Positions 21,281 through 33,029 of a stretch of 64,000 bases of DNA are shown here, piece by piece. The stretch covers positions 27,873,377 to 27,937,376 of the forward strand of contig OY735206.1 in the NCBI GenBank assembly GCA_963457665.1, in the 5' to 3' direction. The notes under the pieces are model-generated. The model was given only the letters and a program-made list of their open reading frames with translations, ran no database searches and was not told the DNA's origin. How positions within the stretch are numbered: the first letter of the stretch is position 1; every line of letters starts with the position of its first letter. Made by a program: the position numbers and the translations under genes. The DNA is from Thysanoteuthis rhombus (Eukaryota > Mollusca > Cephalopoda > Oegopsida > Thysanoteuthidae).

Positions 21281-21403
21281 TGAATTGATATTTGCTGACT
21301 TGCATCAAATTTATGCACACGTATTTGTAAAAGGTCCTGCAAGGAAAATATTTTGTCATTAGTTTTCAAAATTAGTTTGGAAAAGAAAGTAGCGAAAAGA
21401 GAC

Positions 21404-21407
<4 letters not shown>

Positions 21408-21443
<36 letters not shown>

Positions 21444-21452
21444 AGAGAGAGT
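21408..21452. repeat. (GA)n microsatellite
   Basis: GA tract with one GGAG interruption. Confidence 0.95.
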
Positions 21453-21497
21453 TCAGCTGTCTTATTGTTGCAATCTTCATTGTTGAACACAATGCTC

Positions 21498-23850
21498 ACT
21501 TCATCAGCAGCAGCAGCTTTTTAGCGTCTGTCGTTGAACGTAGATCTTCTCCTCTCTATCATGGGCGTTGCAGAGCCAGAACTTCCTGAATTTATGTAGT
21601 TCGTCACGCCATATTTTCTGTCAGCCACAATTTTGTATAGGTGTCTGACATTCTGACAACATGGCCAGCCCATTGCCATTTGAGTTTTCTTGTAGTTTTC
21701 ATGAGATCTCAGACTCCTGTCTTTTCTCTAATATACTTTGTCTTATGATCTCTCCGTGTGAGGTTGCGCATGATTCTCTCATGTGCACGTCGCATGGTTC
21801 TCAGTTTTGGGGTCAATCTTTTGGTTAAATTCCATATTTCAGCTATCTCGGTGATTATCGGGAGGAAACATTGGTTGTATAACCGTCTCTTTAGGACTAG
21901 TGGGATTTTCGTGTTATTGAAAGTCGAGCTTGCTCCACTGGAAGCTTGCCAACGAAGTGTGATGTTTCGCTTTATCTCTCCTTTTTCATGCGGACCTGTG
22001 CCTTAGGTAGATGTAGTGGTCTACTTTCTTCAGTTCTGCGTTTTTGATTTTGATTGTTGTGTCTATGTCCTGAACATGTGTACATAACGTTCGTTTCGCT
22101 GAAATTCATGTGGAGGCAAACTTTCTTGTTTGCTCCATTTAGTTTTCTATCATTTTTTGGAGATCGTGAAGGTTATTGGCAAAGGGGTCGATGTCGTCAG
22201 AAAATCTGAGGTTACTTAGGTATTCGCTGTCTAATCTCGTTCCTTTGTTTTCCCAATGTAGGTTTCCGAAGATCACCTCAAAGAAGGATGTGAAGAGTTT
22301 GGGGGAGCTGATGTCACCTTGTCTCTCTCCTGTTTCTAGTTGAAAGGTCTAAGTCTTTATGTACCCTGATGAAGGAGTATGTTGCAATATTCTGACTTAT
22401 ACGGGGTCCACACCTTGTACTATTGCGTCAATGACTTTGGGGATTTCCATTGGGTCGGAGCCTTTTTTAAAGTCAACGAATGCTACAGCGAGTGGCATTC
22501 TATATTCTTTTAGTTGATTTACTGAATAGAGATGGTCGATTGTTGAATAGCTTTTTTAAAACCAGCTTATCCCGTGGTTGGTTTTTATCTAGCGTTTTGG
22601 TGATTCGGCTGGTGATCACTTTGGCAAAGATTTTGTAGACGTAGTTGAGTAGGTTTAATATTTTATAGTTGTTGAGGTCTTCCAGGTTTCCTTTCATGTA
22701 TACCAGCATTATGATTGCAGTGATCTGTTCAATCTTCTGGGACTTAACTTTGTTCTAGGCATAAATTGAAGAGAACGGCAACTTTCCTTGTGATGACTTT
22801 TCCAGCTTTTTTGAGTAGATGGATGGTTATGTTATCGGGTCAAAGGGCCTTTCTTTCTTCGTTTGTTCGATGGCTTGCTTCGGAGTAACTTTTGGGAAAT
22901 TCTTGGATTAATTTTTCTCGGCTTGGATTTCCTGTTTTGTTTTTTTTTTTTTGTCCTTTTTTTGTGAAATAGAATTTTCTTGTAAAATTCCTGGACACGT
23001 TCGACGATTCGGTCTCTATGCAATGTTAGGTCTCCATTTGCTTCGAGCCCGCTTGTTATTTACTTTTTTCCTGTACTGAGAGATTTTCAAAAAATTTTGA
23101 AGCCCCTACTTTTTTCGAGAATACTTTTTATGACAGTGTCGTGTATCTTTTATTTTCTCCTCGTTTTCTTCTGGGTGGTTTTGTTCAATTTTGTTGCTCT
23201 GGTCTTTTCTATTCTTCTTGGTGGTGGCTTGAGGTATCTGCGTTTTTCATTAGATTCTTAGTTTCTTCTGAGAGTTTGCTTAGGGTTTGTGTGCTCTTTG
23301 GCTTAAACATACTCGCGACTTCAATTAAGGCGCTTGTTATGTTGTTGCTGGGCGAGTTGATGTTCTCTTCTGGTTCAGTGAGGATTTTGTATCTGTTTTT
23401 CAGTTTCAGTTTGAATGATCGGGTGAGCTCTTCATGAACGCTAAGAGGGTGTTCATGATTTTGAGCCCGTTTGCAGTTGCACCCGTCCCGTATTTTGTAT
23501 CCGTACTTGCCGACGTATTTTTTATAATTATTTTGTCCTACTCAGGCGTTGGAGTCTTCCATAATGATGTTGAAATATCTTGCAGTATGTTTGAATATGA
23601 AATTCAAGTCGTTGTAAAAGTTGTTTATCTCTTCATCGGTTAATTATGAAGTGGTTGCGTAAACTTGAATGGTATTCAGTTTGTACTCAATTTAAGAACT
23701 GTAAAATGACACTGACTACACGTTCTGAGATGGCTTTGAATCTTATAAAATTGTTTTTGTTTTTTTTTATGAAAAGGGAAACCAAACCCGTTTTTCCCCC
23801 TTTGTCCTTTCCGTAGCTGTATAAGAGATGTTTGATGTGCTGTAACTAAT
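21498..23850 (-). mobile_element. RTE-like LINE, longest copy (EN-RT to tail)
   Basis: Read on the minus strand from about 23,845: the endonuclease piece ARYFNIIMEDSNA (usual MGDFNA core, Gly and Phe changed), a linker with RDRIVERVQEFYKK, the RT start GNLEDLNNYKILNLLNYVYK, AFVDFKKG (first catalytic Asp), GERQGDISSPKLFTSFFE, RFSDDIDPFA (FADDI with Ala to Ser) and a C-terminal segment. It ends in a short degenerate GCTGATGA tail at 21,500. Many frameshifts and stops; inactive. The first approximately 60 endonuclease residues are lost, and a plus-strand LINE end lies immediately beyond. It provides the backbone to which all other copies align. Confidence 0.9.
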
Positions 23851-23877
23851 GTCAGGAAGTTGTTAGGCCGACTGTAA

Positions 23878-24115
23878 TGATAGCTACAAGACAACCAATG
23901 GACATTGCAGACAACTGATGGACATCGTGACTCACAACATGGATTTCCAGAGATCAAATGTGGAACAGAGGCCGGCAGAGTATTACATGGAAAGACGAGC
24001 TAGACAAGTTCAGAAAGTACTGGCTCCGCGGCGCCCATGACAGAGAAGTATGGCGAATCCTGGGGACGGTCTATGTCCAACGACGGACGTTGAAAGACTG
24101 ATGATGATAAATGAT
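23878..24115 (+). mobile_element. RTE-like LINE 3' end
   Basis: Plus-strand copy of the last approximately 70 codons (GACGAGCTAGACAAGTTCAG, TGGCTCCGCGGCGCCCATG, GTCCAACGACGGACGTTGAA) ending AAAGACTGATGATGATAA. It faces the minus-strand copy across about 30 bases. Confidence 0.9.
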
Positions 24116-24600
24116 AGCTACTGCTTCGTAATTGATACTTTTGCTGAAAATACTCGTCTTCCAGTGAAAGTATTATTGCTGTTATTTTAAATTGGTATGA
24201 CTACTTTTTACCTTCATCGCAACTTCATCAGTTGCTTTTATTATTTTATTTGGTGGCTGTCAAATGAGGCTAACAAACCCAGCCTGCTGATCCAGATATA
24301 CCACCAGACAGTCAATTGCGTCAAGACATAGTAAGCACAGTGAAAATGATGGATACAACGTGAAGATGTTGCTACAGGTGCAGTAATATTGGAAATGCCA
24401 TACGCAGTGGCTTCCAGTGTGAAAAGCCAGACAGTGACCATGCAGTGATTCTTACACCGAGAAAGAAGAGGCCGTGAATCATGCGTACACTCTCCCTGGG
24501 CGAGCGGAACATTGAACCTCAATCAACACATTTCTTAAAAATATAAATACAAACTATGTATAATATAGTCTGAATTTATCTTACTACAATTGAAAAAGAC
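24116..24600. other. Unassigned; one 93-codon minus frame
   Basis: A minus frame at 24,241-24,522 has mixed composition (LAQGECTHDSRPLL, then ATAYGISNITAPVATS, then QLTVWWYIWISRLG). No family recognised, no splice support. Confidence 0.3.
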
Positions 24601-24604
24601 TCTG

Positions 24605-24800
24605 TGTATGGGTGTGTGTGTGTGTGTGTGTATGCGCTATGGTTACTCGACAACTAGATATAGCAGTCAGCACACTAGTTTGGGCAGTGTCGAGTTAGAA
24701 ATCTTTTTGATCAGCAATTCTCGAGAAATCTAATCTAGATAAATAGATTATCTCCCCTGACTACAACCCTTTAGAATTATAAACAGACGGAAGATATAAA
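24605..24800 (+). repeat. Dispersed repeat M, copy 2
   Basis: GTCAGCACAC, AGTGTCGAGTTAGAAAT and TTCTCGAGAAATCTAAT match 44,270-44,345 in order. Confidence 0.6.
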
Positions 24801-25129
24801 ATACTTAAATAGACAACATTCAACAGAAGTCTCCAGATGTTGCTGCATCGAACAACTGACTGAAAATTATTTTATATGACAATTATGACTGGCTGCTCTA
24901 CACACCATAAAGTCCAGCCCCTTCGAAACGTGCACCTTTGGAACTGGAACTGCCCTAGAATAAATATAGTATGGTGAAGCCCTAAATGTAAGATCCCATC
25001 GGTACGTCATCTAGATTCTTCTATCAAACTAACAAAGTAAAAAAAAATAGAAGGTAGAAAATAAAGTAATAAATGCACGTCTCTGGTGCCTGTCACAAAG
25101 TTGACAATGGATGTAACAGCTCTTTACTG

Positions 25130-25345
25130 TTGATGCTGCCTGAGTGGTGAGGTGGTAACGGGAGTGTGATTTGCCCAATTGTTGCCTCACAAGTCCAAGT
25201 CTGGAGTTGACCTTTTTTTTCTACCGAAACAAGAACAAAAACAATCCTCACCAAATTTAGGTGAGTAAAGTCTTCACAGTTTGTTTGTCTCGTCGCTTTA
25301 ATCCAGACAGATATTTCTAATTAGCATTGTCCAAATGTAATTCAA
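25130..25345 (+). repeat. Possible degraded SINE
   Basis: GAGTGGTGAGGTGGTAACGGGAG resembles a tRNA-like D arm, with AGTCCAAGTCTGG as a poor B box. The downstream CAATCCTCACCAAATTTAGG is similar to the body of SINE A. Weak. Confidence 0.3.
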
Positions 25346-25354
25346 AATCACATC

Positions 25355-25545
25355 CGACTGATTGGTAGGCGACTTTCTTATTGGCTGAGCTAAATTGACG
25401 ATTAGTACTTATCTACAAAAATGTATGTTATGTTTTGAAATGAACATTTCCCAACCAATATTTAATCACAATCAAGTAGTTGAGAGCCGGCTCTCGAACC
25501 GACTGAGCTAAACAGAAAAGTCTTACATACCTACGAAAATTCATC
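25355..25545 (-). repeat. tRNA-like fragments, minus strand
   Basis: On the minus strand TTTAGCTCAGTCGGTTCGAG (25,490-25,515) and TTTAGCTCAGCC (near 25,390) fit a tRNA A box; no proper B box follows at the right distance. Confidence 0.35.
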
Positions 25546-26795
25546 CTACAATTACAGAAGGGCTTATTTCACTCTAATGAATACATTTATACTAAAAAAA
25601 AGTATTTTATGATTTATTATTTATATAATACAAAGTTTGCTATAATTATCTTCGGTCGGAATAGAAGTAAGAGTGGAGGTTGACCCTGAAGCAGTCAGTT
25701 TTGTTCTTGCTAATTCTGTTGGTCATATGTTCAGAGGACATTTAGGCCAATCCACTCAACGGCCTTCTTTAAATGTTCTATCTGTATGGAAAATTGGAGA
25801 CATTTTTTCCGGCAGTGTAATAGAAAAAAAAAATATACTATTTCATGTTTATAACCATCACTCGAAACGACCAAAAACAAGTCCCCTCCCTCTTGATAGT
25901 ACAATTGGGGAAAGTCGTTGAGTGGAACAGCCGAAATGTCTTGAAAGGAGACAAAAAAAAAAAAAGAAAAGAAAAAGAAAAGGGTGAATTTGATAATCAA
26001 ACAATCCTCTCAGAATGATGCAAGGGAGGTAAATGGTGCATATTTTATGAAGTTACGTCCCTTGAAAATCTTCGCAGTCACCGTTGCTACCAGCTGATGA
26101 TTTTTTTTTTTTTCTGCTAAGAGGGCGATGAATTCTAGTTTCCAATTTCAAATATCCAATATATTTTACTATGGCGTCTAATGCTTTGTATTTTGGGTGT
26201 GCTATCTGCTATCTGTGAAAAAACAATGAACAGTTAAAACCTTTTTGTCACAATGTAGAAAGATATTTGGTTCGGATTGTAGAAATTAAAACAATAATAG
26301 AAAATAGAATTTGATACTGTTATCAACATTGTCCTATTCATTTTTTTTTATTTCTTTCATTAATTCTCTTATTCCTTCTTAATTGTTCACCGTTTATGAT
26401 ATCAAATGAGCGAGGGTGTGAAAGTTTACATCTTACAAACAGGGCCACTTTTCCTACTGTCCGTTGCTTCATACAAACATTGAAATATTTTTCGATCTTG
26501 TGCATCCGTTGCACACAGCACAGCCAAGATACAAAGCGCTACGCACCACTGAATTTCACCATTGTATAGTGCGCATTCTTTTTTACTCTGCAAGGATAAA
26601 CAAAAATAAAGAAGAAGGGGATACAATTGAAATGCAATGCATTTATTAGGGAGCTAATTTCCAGCTCCTTTTCTATATATTGCTTGATCAAAAATGTCAC
26701 AATTGTATTGAGTGTATATCTACTTATATAATTATCGGTGTGATATTTTTTTCCTGTTTTTCTGTACGTACCTGTATATCTGCTGTATTTGTTTT
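25546..26795. other. No recognised gene or repeat
   Basis: AT-rich, several homopolymer runs (A run at 25,955, T run at 26,101). Frames are short and unsupported. Confidence 0.45.
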
Positions 26796-26799
26796 TTTT

Positions 26800-27062
26800 T
26801 CAACGCGATAATTATGTTATCAAGAAATTGATATCTATGGTCCGACAGAATGATTTTAAATTGCGTTATCATATTGAAAATTTGATTAAAAAATGATCTC
26901 CCTTTATTACACAATGAATGTATCATTTGACCTAAACAACGTAATTTCGATTCTTGCAGCAGCTCCATTTTCTTTTGCAATCCCGTTTTCTATTTACGTT
27001 GTCCAAGTCAAGTGATACATTCACTGGGTAATAACGGAAGATCATCAAGTAAATATGATGAA
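26800..27062. mobile_element. Fold-back element F, second two-armed copy
   Basis: The left arm (TCAAGAAATTGATATCTATGG, AAATTGCGTTATCATAT, ACAATGAATGTATCATTTGA) and the right arm (TTTACGTTGTCCAAGTCAAG, TGATACATTCACTGGGTAAT) flank a loop with TTTCGATTCTTGCAGCAGC. More diverged than the 14-kb copy and lacking microsatellite ends. Confidence 0.75.
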
Positions 27063-27865
27063 ATAATGGATACGCTAAACAAACGCATTTAAATTTCTTG
27101 GCTTCTTCGGGCAAATGATGAAATCATTCCAAAGTCAAGTACAAGATAAAATACGTTTCAATTCAAATCTGAATGGAGCAATTGAATTAAAGGGGAATAA
27201 CTCTTTCAGATGGGAGGTAACTTTTATTCTATTATTGGAGAAAGTAATTCTCGATTATTTAAGCTAGTTGCTCTCAAAAATTTTCTTCTGAGGATCTCTT
27301 GATGTTCTCCAAAAATATGAGCGACCCTAAGTAAAAAAAATACTGATTAAGTGACCATCAAAAATAAACTTTATTTATCTTTAAAGATATATTCATTCTA
27401 ATAGAGAGAGAAATGAGAGAAAAGTTGATTCATTTTTTTTTTTTTACAGATTTCTCTGCAGTCTGATTGAATGATCGACAGCTGGATTCTCAGACCTACC
27501 CCGTCAATCAGTCCACCTCTATGATTAGTTTTCTTTTAATATAACATGTAGAAAATCCTACTCACGTAAACACGTAGTTGGAAAGGGTATAAATATTTTG
27601 ATAGCTTTTTCTGGTAGATGAGGATATTCTTTTTTTGTTGTTGATTGTTGATTTTGATTATTTTCCCCCTTCATTTAAAAAACAAATGATCATTTGTGGA
27701 CCCCTTTACACGCTTTTCGAGTCAATGATTCAAGCATCGAAATTGATTCTGCAAACTTCACAATACAATTATTAGTTCCCAGTAAACCGTGTTTATTTAC
27801 TTGAAATCAAGTCATAGTTTCGAAGAAATACTTTTCAAGTTTGATTTCAAGTTTTTGCCCCGATA
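27063..27865. other. No recognised feature
   Basis: AT-rich unique-looking DNA. Confidence 0.4.
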
Positions 27866-27867
27866 AA

Positions 27868-28320
27868 AAACAGTCAACCAAGACTGTCACTGAAATTGTC
27901 ATCATATATTCTTTAGTTTTCAAGTTGGTCTGTCTGGCTTGCTACGTAAGTATGTATCACGCATACCAGCAACACCAGTGGAGCTAGAGGACTGGAAATT
28001 TTAACATTTACTCTTTATTATGTTCAGAAAAAAAAACCCCAATTTTTTAACCCCCCCCCCCAAAAAAAAAGGTTTAGTGGGAGCTTCAATTTACTATGCT
28101 TAGTTTATGCTAAATTGGTGCCTGGTATGTGCCCGAAAGAGTTCGCGCTTTTTTGTTTTGAAAAATTCTGATTTTAGTGAACACTACCCAACAAAAGGCA
28201 AGAGAAGTAGCCTATTCATTGGTCACCCCATTTCCATTTTTTAATTGATCATCCCCCCTACACACACACCACGCTGTTAAAATACGTCTGTAAACTGACA
28301 GTTTCTATTGGGTGACAAAC
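27868..28320. repeat. SINE A body (+) followed by repeat B (-)
   Basis: 27,870-28,010 matches the SINE A body (CAAGTTGGTCTGTCTGGCTTG, TATGTATCACGCATACCAGC), and 28,178-28,320 is a minus-strand repeat B. The same order and orientation occur at 20,741-21,280, so the two may move as one composite. Confidence 0.6.
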
Positions 28321-28544
28321 CAGACTATTCTCTCTGCGGTTCCCATGTTGACAGTATGATATATTCGAATTTCTAGGAGATGAATCTTGAAAGAAAGGAA
28401 ACTAGTGAATTTATTTTCAGTGGAAGATTCCATTGTTTCAATTGGCAAGTAGAGTATATTTCAATCACAAAATTGTTACATTTTCGAGGAATAGTTCAGT
28501 GTTGAGAACAGAGAAACAAATGAGGGGGCGGTTATACTGTTCAC

Positions 28545-28599
28545 ATATATGTTCTTCCAACTTAGGAATAGAGCTCTCTGGTGGATGGGGAATTCTGCC

Positions 28600-28633
<34 letters not shown>

Positions 28634-28815
28634 TTAAATTCAACCTTATTGACCATCCAGTTCTGTGTAGGGCAGAGGTAAGATGGTCTGAAGCGAAGGT
28701 TTCGATCCTACCTCGTGGTACTAGATGGGATAATGGATAGTCTATGGCCACACTGAAGAGTTGTAATACAACGAAACAGCTGTCCATGGATGACACAATT
28801 ATATATATATGTATG
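28545..28815 (+). repeat. Dispersed repeat E, copy 2, with (AT)n insert
   Basis: Same blocks as copy 1, with an AT tract (28,602-28,630) inserted where copy 1 reads GTGAATATATCGCTTG. A second short AT tract follows the copy. Confidence 0.75.
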
Positions 28816-29360
28816 TATGCAAGTTGTGTGTTTGTTTCTCACACTATGAAAAGTACCTAAACGTGTGTAGCCCAACAAAATTTAGCATGCCTACAAAATG
28901 GACGTGTTGGGGGGTCAAGTAAAAAAAAAAAACTGGAAATTTTTCACTCGTTTAAGGGGTAGGAAGTGAAGGTAAACTGTCTTTGAAGGATCAGGGGGAA
29001 GTATTTTTCCTCAATACGGTGTCAATGGTGAAGGGAAACTTTCTCTTACAACTCTGGCATAAACGGGCATATACGTAATCAGCAATCAGAATCAAAGTTT
29101 TGTTTAGAATGTAACAATGATTCCAAATTGGAGCCTTACTTTCCGTCTAATATTAATACCATCTCATTTTACATTTGTTTACACAAATTTTCAAGGGAAC
29201 CAAATCTTTAGCTATACCTTTCAGCGGGAAGAAACTATTATGCGTGTCTGAAAGCTTTAGTGCTTTTTTAATACTTGAAAATTTATCTGGCATAAACGAG
29301 GCTATATATATATATATATATGTGCTAGTAAATCCCATTAAAAAAAAATATGAACGGATA
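28816..29360. other. No recognised feature; short (AT)n
   Basis: Unique-looking AT-rich DNA with an AT tract near 29,303-29,321. Confidence 0.4.
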
Positions 29361-29361
29361 T

Positions 29362-30003
29362 GCAGTTTCCCCGTTATCCGAAAGTAGAGCGTTCCTATAA
29401 GAGCCTTTCGCAAGTCGAAATGGTGTAAAGCGGAGAAGCAGTGTCCATTGCTTTATATTCGAAAAATTTTTGAACCTTCCCAGACATAAGAATATGGTGA
29501 GAATTGTGTGTCAAGCGGTGTGTACCATATTCTGTCGGGAGACTGGGGTTCGGAAGAGGAGGGAAGAGGATGTGCATTACCTCTATAATCATCATCAGTT
29601 TTTAATCGTCCGTCGTTGGACATAGGCCTTCCTCAGGATTCGTCACACTTCTCTATCATAGGTGTCGCGGTGCCAGTGCTTTCTGAATTTGTCTAGTTCG
29701 TCTCTCCATTCAGTATTCTGCCGATCTCGGTTGCGCATGTGATCTTTGGGGATCCATGTCGTGGGTAATGCTGTCCATCGGTTGTCTGCCATTTTTGCAG
29801 CATGACCAGCCCATTGTCATTTGAGTTTTCTGGTGGATTATTTGATGTCTTGGGCTCCTCTTTTCTCCCTGATGTACTGTGCACCTCTATGATGGTTCAC
29901 TGTAAAACAAAAACTGAACGCTATTTTGCTTTCTTTTTTTTTTTTTTTCAAAGAGCAAAAATAATGGCGTGAACTGAACATTCGAAAAGCGGGGATTACC
30001 TGC
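29362..30003. mobile_element. Probable DNA transposon with nested LINE
   Basis: The left end GCAGTTTCCCCGTTATCCGAAAG and the right end, read in reverse complement, GCAGGTAATCCCCGCTTTTCG and then AATGTTCAGTT form an imperfect inverted pair. Between them lies about 310 bases of RTE-like LINE in minus orientation. Target-site duplication is not clear. No transposase frame remains. Confidence 0.5.
29588..29890 (-). mobile_element. RTE-like LINE 3' end inside DNA element
   Basis: (ATC)n then the reverse complement of the C-terminal block (CGTCGTTGGACATAGGCCTT, AATTTGTCTAGTTCGTCTCT, ATGTGATCTTTGGGGATCC), ending near GATGTACTGTGC. Confidence 0.85.
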
Positions 30004-30380
30004 TTATGAATTTTATTTGATGATTTTTTTTTTATAGAAAAGACATTTTCAAAATTGCTATGGTGGAAGTGTCCATTATCTCAAATGGTGGGTAGTAGAT
30101 ATTTTTGTCCACAAAATTGTTACTTTCAAGTAGAGACTTCATGGTTACAGAAAAAGGACCCAAAAAAGAAAACTGTCCATTATATAAGTAGGTATACATG
30201 TTTTTTAATTCCAATTTTTGCCCTAGGAAATCATTTTATACGCCCATTATTTCTCACTTTCCACAATACCACATTTGCCCTCTGGGGTCTAAACTATCTC
30301 CATGTGAAATAAATACAATTTGAATGCCATATTTACAAATGAATTATGATGGGAATGGGAAAACCCAAAAAGTAAAGTAA
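30004..30380. other. No recognised feature
   Basis: AT-rich unique-looking DNA. Confidence 0.4.
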
Positions 30381-30384
30381 ATCT

Positions 30385-30385
30385 A

Positions 30386-30429
<44 letters not shown>

Positions 30430-30430
30430 A
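30385..30430. repeat. (CT)n-(AT)n microsatellite
   Basis: CT tract followed by AT tract. Confidence 0.95.
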
Positions 30431-30587
30431 GTACAGTAGCACCCCCGATATTTTCTTTATGCATAACACTAGAACAATCTAATGAAGGGAAAGAAAAGTA
30501 CTTAAACGAGTCTAAAAGTTTCAACAAAAAAACAACATACTGAGGATTGCCACCTTTTCAGAAGGAGTTTCTTCGAGAAGTACCGAA

Positions 30588-31097
30588 ATGGTGAAGGCAA
30601 TTTTGAAAAAGGCCTCTGAAAAAACAGTTGACGTTAACTACTTATGTCATCACGAGGAGAGCGACCCTCCTTCAAATCTGTCGTCAACCCTTATGGAGAA
30701 TGGAGGGATAATTTCGAAAATCCACGGGAGCGGATGGATGATTTCGAAAATCCTGGGAAATAGATGGGTGATTCCGAAGACCCTGAAAAATGGTGGGTTA
30801 ACCCCGGAAATCCAGGAAAATGTAGGGCAAAACCCAGAAGTCCAGGAAAATATAGAAATAAATCCTAAAATCCAGGACAATGGAATGATCCCGAAAATCC
30901 AGGACAAAGACGGGGTTATTCCAAAATTTCCTATCGGTCTCGTCTGGTGTGAACAACTGAACACGAAGTCCGACCTCGAATGGACGATGCGAGTTTCTCC
31001 ACGCCATCCAATAGTTTTTAAAGAGTCCAGACCTGGGCACACTTGGGTTGACATACTTTATATTCCGTTGAACTTGGTTTGGGAAGAAAAATCCTAA
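30588..31097 (+). CDS. Hypothetical 169-residue ORF with coding minisatellite
   Basis: The longest frame in the window that is not a trinucleotide or dinucleotide repeat. The start has a favourable context (G at -3, G at +4). Residues about 1-35 are unique (VKAILKKASEKTVDVNYLC). Residues about 36-110 are a diverged tandem repeat of 10-11 residues with core I-x-K-I-x-x-N-G, seen as SKIHGSGWMISKILGNRW, then EIQENVGQNPEVQENIEINP and KIQDNGMIPKIQDKDG. The tail (LVWCEQLNTKSDLEWTMRVS, then PGHTWVDILYIPLNLVWEEKS) is unique. No signal peptide or membrane segment. The minus strand is also open for 134 codons over the repeat, which a unit length divisible by three would produce. No intron signals were sought further. 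Family unknown; it could be an orphan gene, a gene fragment, or repeat-driven chance. Confidence 0.3.
   Translation: MVKAILKKASEKTVDVNYLCHHEESDPPSNLSSTLMENGGIISKIHGSGWMISKILGNRWVIPKTLKNGGLTPEIQENVGQNPEVQENIEINPKIQDNGMIPKIQDKDGVIPKFPIGLVWCEQLNTKSDLEWTMRVSPRHPIVFKESRPGHTWVDILYIPLNLVWEEKS
30700..30935. repeat. Minisatellite of about 30-33 bp inside the ORF
   Basis: Units share TTTCGAAAATCC / CCGAAAATCCAGGA / CCCAGAAGTCCAGGAAAAT cores. Unit lengths appear to be multiples of three, keeping both strands open. Confidence 0.75.
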
Positions 31098-31099
31098 TT

Positions 31100-33025
31100 C
31101 AATACAGGTTTTCGTTATTGAAGAAGTTGAATTGCATTTGTCTCTGTTAATTTTGAAATGTTAGAGCATGGACACCTGACTTTGTCCCTTCAGGGCCTGA
31201 GCGATCCTGTCTCCAGTTTTCTTTGTTTTATTTTCAGCAATCTTATTTTTCACCTTTTCTGGTATTCGTTCTGTCATTCATTTACTAAAACTTTTAAAGT
31301 AGTTTACCCGCTGCCTATCTTAACACGGGCATAGCTCCACGATAATTTATATATGCATAGTTGGTTCCATATTGAGGAAATAGAACGTTTAGCTGATGAG
31401 GTTTACAAATGAACGAATCGCAATATACTGGAAAGCTAACCTTGATTCTTTCCGTATATAACACTGCAAACTTCTAATACTGAAGGTCTATTAATCAGCC
31501 ATTTGGGTGTCCGCTACGGAGAGGTGAGACAGGGCATTTGTTTTCCCGCCCACCGATCAAGCTTTCTTCCAAAGGGCGAAAATTGAGGCTGTGTACAAAC
31601 AGCGACAGCTCAGAACAAGTCATACCTCAGAAACTCCCTTGTCCACTGGTTTCGAAAGTTAGACAACGCGGACCCCTTCTATAAAGGGAATATTCTGACA
31701 AATCAATATTTTTTGGCATTTAATCTTTTGGCGGTAACCAATGAACTATAATAAACGATTGCAAACCTTTAAAATCATAATTATTCTAAAGTGATTACAT
31801 TTATTTGAATTATAATTATGATACACGGCAATGTACAATTGTTTTTCGATAACTCTGCTATGGATGTAGTTTCTCGGCTACACGATTAGCAAGGCCAGGT
31901 TCTTAGGGAATATTATTGCAGATCCCCAAGGGTTCTCTGATCCCAGTTTCGGTATCACTGCAGCCCGTTAACCGACGACCGATACCCGGATATATCTTAG
32001 ACTCCGTCCCCGGAAATGATTGCTGATTTCGTTATCAATAGTGAAGTGACATTCTTATTTCTCTTGTTGAACTCTGAAGCATCGTTGGATAAATTTCATG
32101 TTTTTGAAGTATATGCATCTGCATGGTTGGTCATTTTTGATAGCACTTAAATCTTTCTACATCTAGGAGCATGGTTTTATATTCTGTGCCATTTTGTTCG
32201 ATAGATGGTGTAGTAGTTTTAAGTGGAAGTAAAACATGTCTTGAAAGAGTTCACGTTTCGTTGTATTCCATGTTCTTAATGTTAACTTAAAAAATTATCC
32301 TCCTAGGTAATAAAGAAATCCCCGCTTAATCTATTGGGGAAACCATGAGAAACTCCTGAACTGACATATCAAAAACAGTTTGGTTATTTTCGTACTGCTA
32401 AAAATGCTTGGATTCCAAGTTTTTTGTTCCGCTTTCAAATTTTCAACTAAAGTTAATCCTGTCAAATAACTCTTTTTCTCGATTTTGAACTTCAGTTAAA
32501 CACTGAGAATGACAATTCCATAGAAGGTAATTGTTTGGAATAGCGGAAATTGAACCTGACAGATATTTTGCAGGATGGAGGGATAATCAAGATATACTCT
32601 ATGGCCACTTTGAATGGCTGAGAGTGGTTAGATTTTTACCGATGATCAAATAACGTTTTTCTCGATTTAAAAATACCGTTTAAAGCAAAATGGCATGTAG
32701 TTAAGGTTAGTAGGTAAATTAAAAAAAAATCTTATGATAACTGCTACGGTAATACATACTTAACCCTAAATCATATCCTTTCTAGTTAAACTTGATAAAA
32801 TACAGTTTCAAAGGTTCATTTTTATTCCGTAAAAATATCTTTAAAAACCTAGCCACTTTTAGCCAGTCAGATGGCTAAATTCAAATAAATCGGCATACCG
32901 TTTACTTATTCCAAACAATTACCGAAAAACTGCTTTTGCTCGTTTATATTTTTACTTTACTGTCTTAGTAACTAAATACGGGCCACCTAAAGTTTTGCGA
33001 GTTTAAGAATTTATAATATTTAAAT
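31100..33025. other. No recognised gene or repeat
   Basis: About 1.9 kb of AT-rich DNA without microsatellites or internal matches. A slightly GC-richer patch lies at 31,500-31,680. Confidence 0.45.
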
Positions 33026-33029
33026 TGGA

